DNA of 6,351 nucleotides from an uncultured Verrucomicrobiota bacterium (lineage in GTDB: Bacteria; Verrucomicrobiota; Verrucomicrobiia; Chthoniobacterales; SZAS-18): assembly GCA_937873255.1 (NCBI GenBank), contig CALMVM010000617.1:23377-29727 (forward strand). The letters are read 5' to 3'. The notes beneath the pieces were generated by a model. It was given only the letters and a program-made list of their open reading frames with translations, had not been told where the DNA came from and did no database searches. A program made the translations under genes and the position numbers. Shown here in pieces: positions 5,425-6,351 of the stretch (position 1 is its first letter; every line of letters starts with the position of its first letter).

Positions 5425-6351
5425 ATGGCGATAGCTGATACGCGGGTTTCCGTGCGAACGGATGCGACAAACGGCGACCCCGACGCCGACGACGTGCTCG
5501 TCCTCGGCGCGGGCGCGGCCGGGTTGATGTGCGCCGCCACGGCCGGTCAACGCGGACGGCGCGTGCGCGTGCTCGAACGCGCCGAGCGCATCGGCAAGAA
5601 AATCCTCGTCTCCGGCGGCGGCCGGTGCAATTTCACCAACCTCCACGCCGGGCCGGAGAATTACGTTTCCGCGCAGCCGGCTTTTTGCCGTTCGGCCCTG
5701 GCGCGCTACCGGCCGGAGGATTTCGTCGCGCTGGTCGAACGCCACGGCGTCGCATACCACGAAAAAAAACTCGGCCAGTTATTTTGCGACGGGAGTTCGC
5801 GCGAGATCGTCGCGCTGCTCGCCTCCGAGTGCGCCGACGCCCGGGTGCGGATCGAGACGGGCTGCGACGTGCGCGAGGTCGCGCGGGGGGCGGACGGATA
5901 TTACGAGGTGCGGCTCGACGGCGGCCGGACGCGGCGGGCGCGTTCGCTGGTGGTCGCGTGCGGCGGCCTGTCGTGGGCGAAGCTCGGCGGCAGCGGTCTC
6001 GCGTACCGGCTGGCGGAACAATTCGGCCTGCGCCTCGTCGCGCCGCGGCCCGGGCTGGTGCCGCTGACGTTCGCGGGCGAGACCCTCGCGCTATGCGCGG
6101 AACTCAGCGGCGTGTCGCTGCCGTGCGCCGCCCGCGCGCAGCCAACGGCCGGCGGTCCGGCGCGGACGTTCTACGAAAACCTCCTCTTTACCCACCACGG
6201 CCTCAGCGGACCGGCCGTATTGCAAATTTCCTCCTACCTGCCCGCCGCGCCGGCCGTGGGCGAACTGGGGTTCGACCTCCTGCCCGACGCCGCCCCCGAC
6301 GAACCTTGGCTCGCCACCGCCCACGCCGCCGGGCGCGACACGCTGCTGCCC
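5425..6351 (+). CDS. BaiN/HI0933-family NAD(P)/FAD-dependent oxidoreductase, cut by the right edge
   Basis: An open frame of 309 codons runs to the end of the window without a stop. It encodes a flavoprotein of the HI0933/YhiN/BaiN type (often annotated as aminoacetone-oxidase-like), a family whose substrates are mostly unknown. An FAD-binding Rossmann motif GAGAAG lies at residues 28-33, with an acidic residue E51 ending the second strand (VRVLER). Family signatures follow: GKKILVSGGGRCNFTN (57-72), YHEKKLGQLFCDGSSREIV (111-129), VVACGGLSW (176-184), GLAYRLAEQFGL (191-202), GLVPL (210-214) and LLFTHHGLSGPAVLQISS (253-270). The family is usually about 390-420 residues, so roughly 100 C-terminal residues are missing. 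The ATG at 5425 leaves about 22 residues before the first strand. An alternative GTG at 5452 is possible. Only a weak purine patch (TAGAG) precedes the ATG. It is divergent from actA with no evident shared pathway. Confidence 0.9.
   Translation, partial: MAIADTRVSVRTDATNGDPDADDVLVLGAGAAGLMCAATAGQRGRRVRVLERAERIGKKILVSGGGRCNFTNLHAGPENYVSAQPAFCRSALARYRPEDFVALVERHGVAYHEKKLGQLFCDGSSREIVALLASECADARVRIETGCDVREVARGADGYYEVRLDGGRTRRARSLVVACGGLSWAKLGGSGLAYRLAEQFGLRLVAPRPGLVPLTFAGETLALCAELSGVSLPCAARAQPTAGGPARTFYENLLFTHHGLSGPAVLQISSYLPAAPAVGELGFDLLPDAAPDEPWLATAHAAGRDTLLP

Noticed and set aside
5338..5760. Extension of actA upstream to a 362-residue protein
   Set aside because: The extra 141 residues run antisense to the flavoprotein gene, have no family resemblance, and precede the ActA-like N-terminus MAQIFRKSSN at 5337.

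Overview
The window is a GC-rich bacterial chromosome segment. It holds the front part of an alternative complex III (ACIII, Act) operon on the minus strand and the start of a divergently transcribed flavoprotein gene on the plus strand. ACIII is a quinol:electron-acceptor oxidoreductase that replaces the cytochrome bc1 complex in many Bacteroidota, Verrucomicrobiota, Planctomycetota, Acidobacteriota and some Proteobacteria. The extended N-terminus on ActB, the GC-rich codon use and a palindromic intergenic repeat make me lean towards Verrucomicrobiota. That placement is an inference from memory, not proof.

Layout in transcription order of the minus-strand operon, from right to left: actA (5337-4672), a membrane-anchored pentaheme cytochrome c; actB (4664-1641), a large Tat-exported molybdopterin-oxidoreductase-like protein fused to a multi-cluster ferredoxin domain; a 164-base gap holding a 121-base inverted-repeat element; actC (1476-34), an NrfD-like ten-helix quinol-binding membrane subunit; and then probably the first codons of actD (from 22 to beyond the left edge). 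On the plus strand, from 5425 to the right edge without a stop, is a BaiN/HI0933-family NAD(P)/FAD-dependent oxidoreductase. Its last roughly 100 residues are missing.

How the genes work together: ActC would oxidise menaquinol or ubiquinol in the membrane, the iron-sulfur clusters of ActB would take the electrons, and the hemes of ActA would pass them to the mono-heme subunit or a downstream oxidase. The remaining subunits (ActD, E, F) are expected just beyond the left edge. The flavoprotein has no obvious functional link to ACIII; the two simply share an 87-base divergent intergenic region.

No wholly new system is visible. Three features stand out. The element between actB and actC looks like two inverted REP units (a REPIN): a perfect 29-base inverted repeat, each arm a GTAG-led small hairpin, ending five bases before the actC start codon. 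About 1.1 kb in the middle of actB has clearly lower GC and lower third-position GC than the rest of the gene, suggesting a mosaic origin. ActB also combines a far-internal twin-arginine motif with a lipobox-like cysteine.
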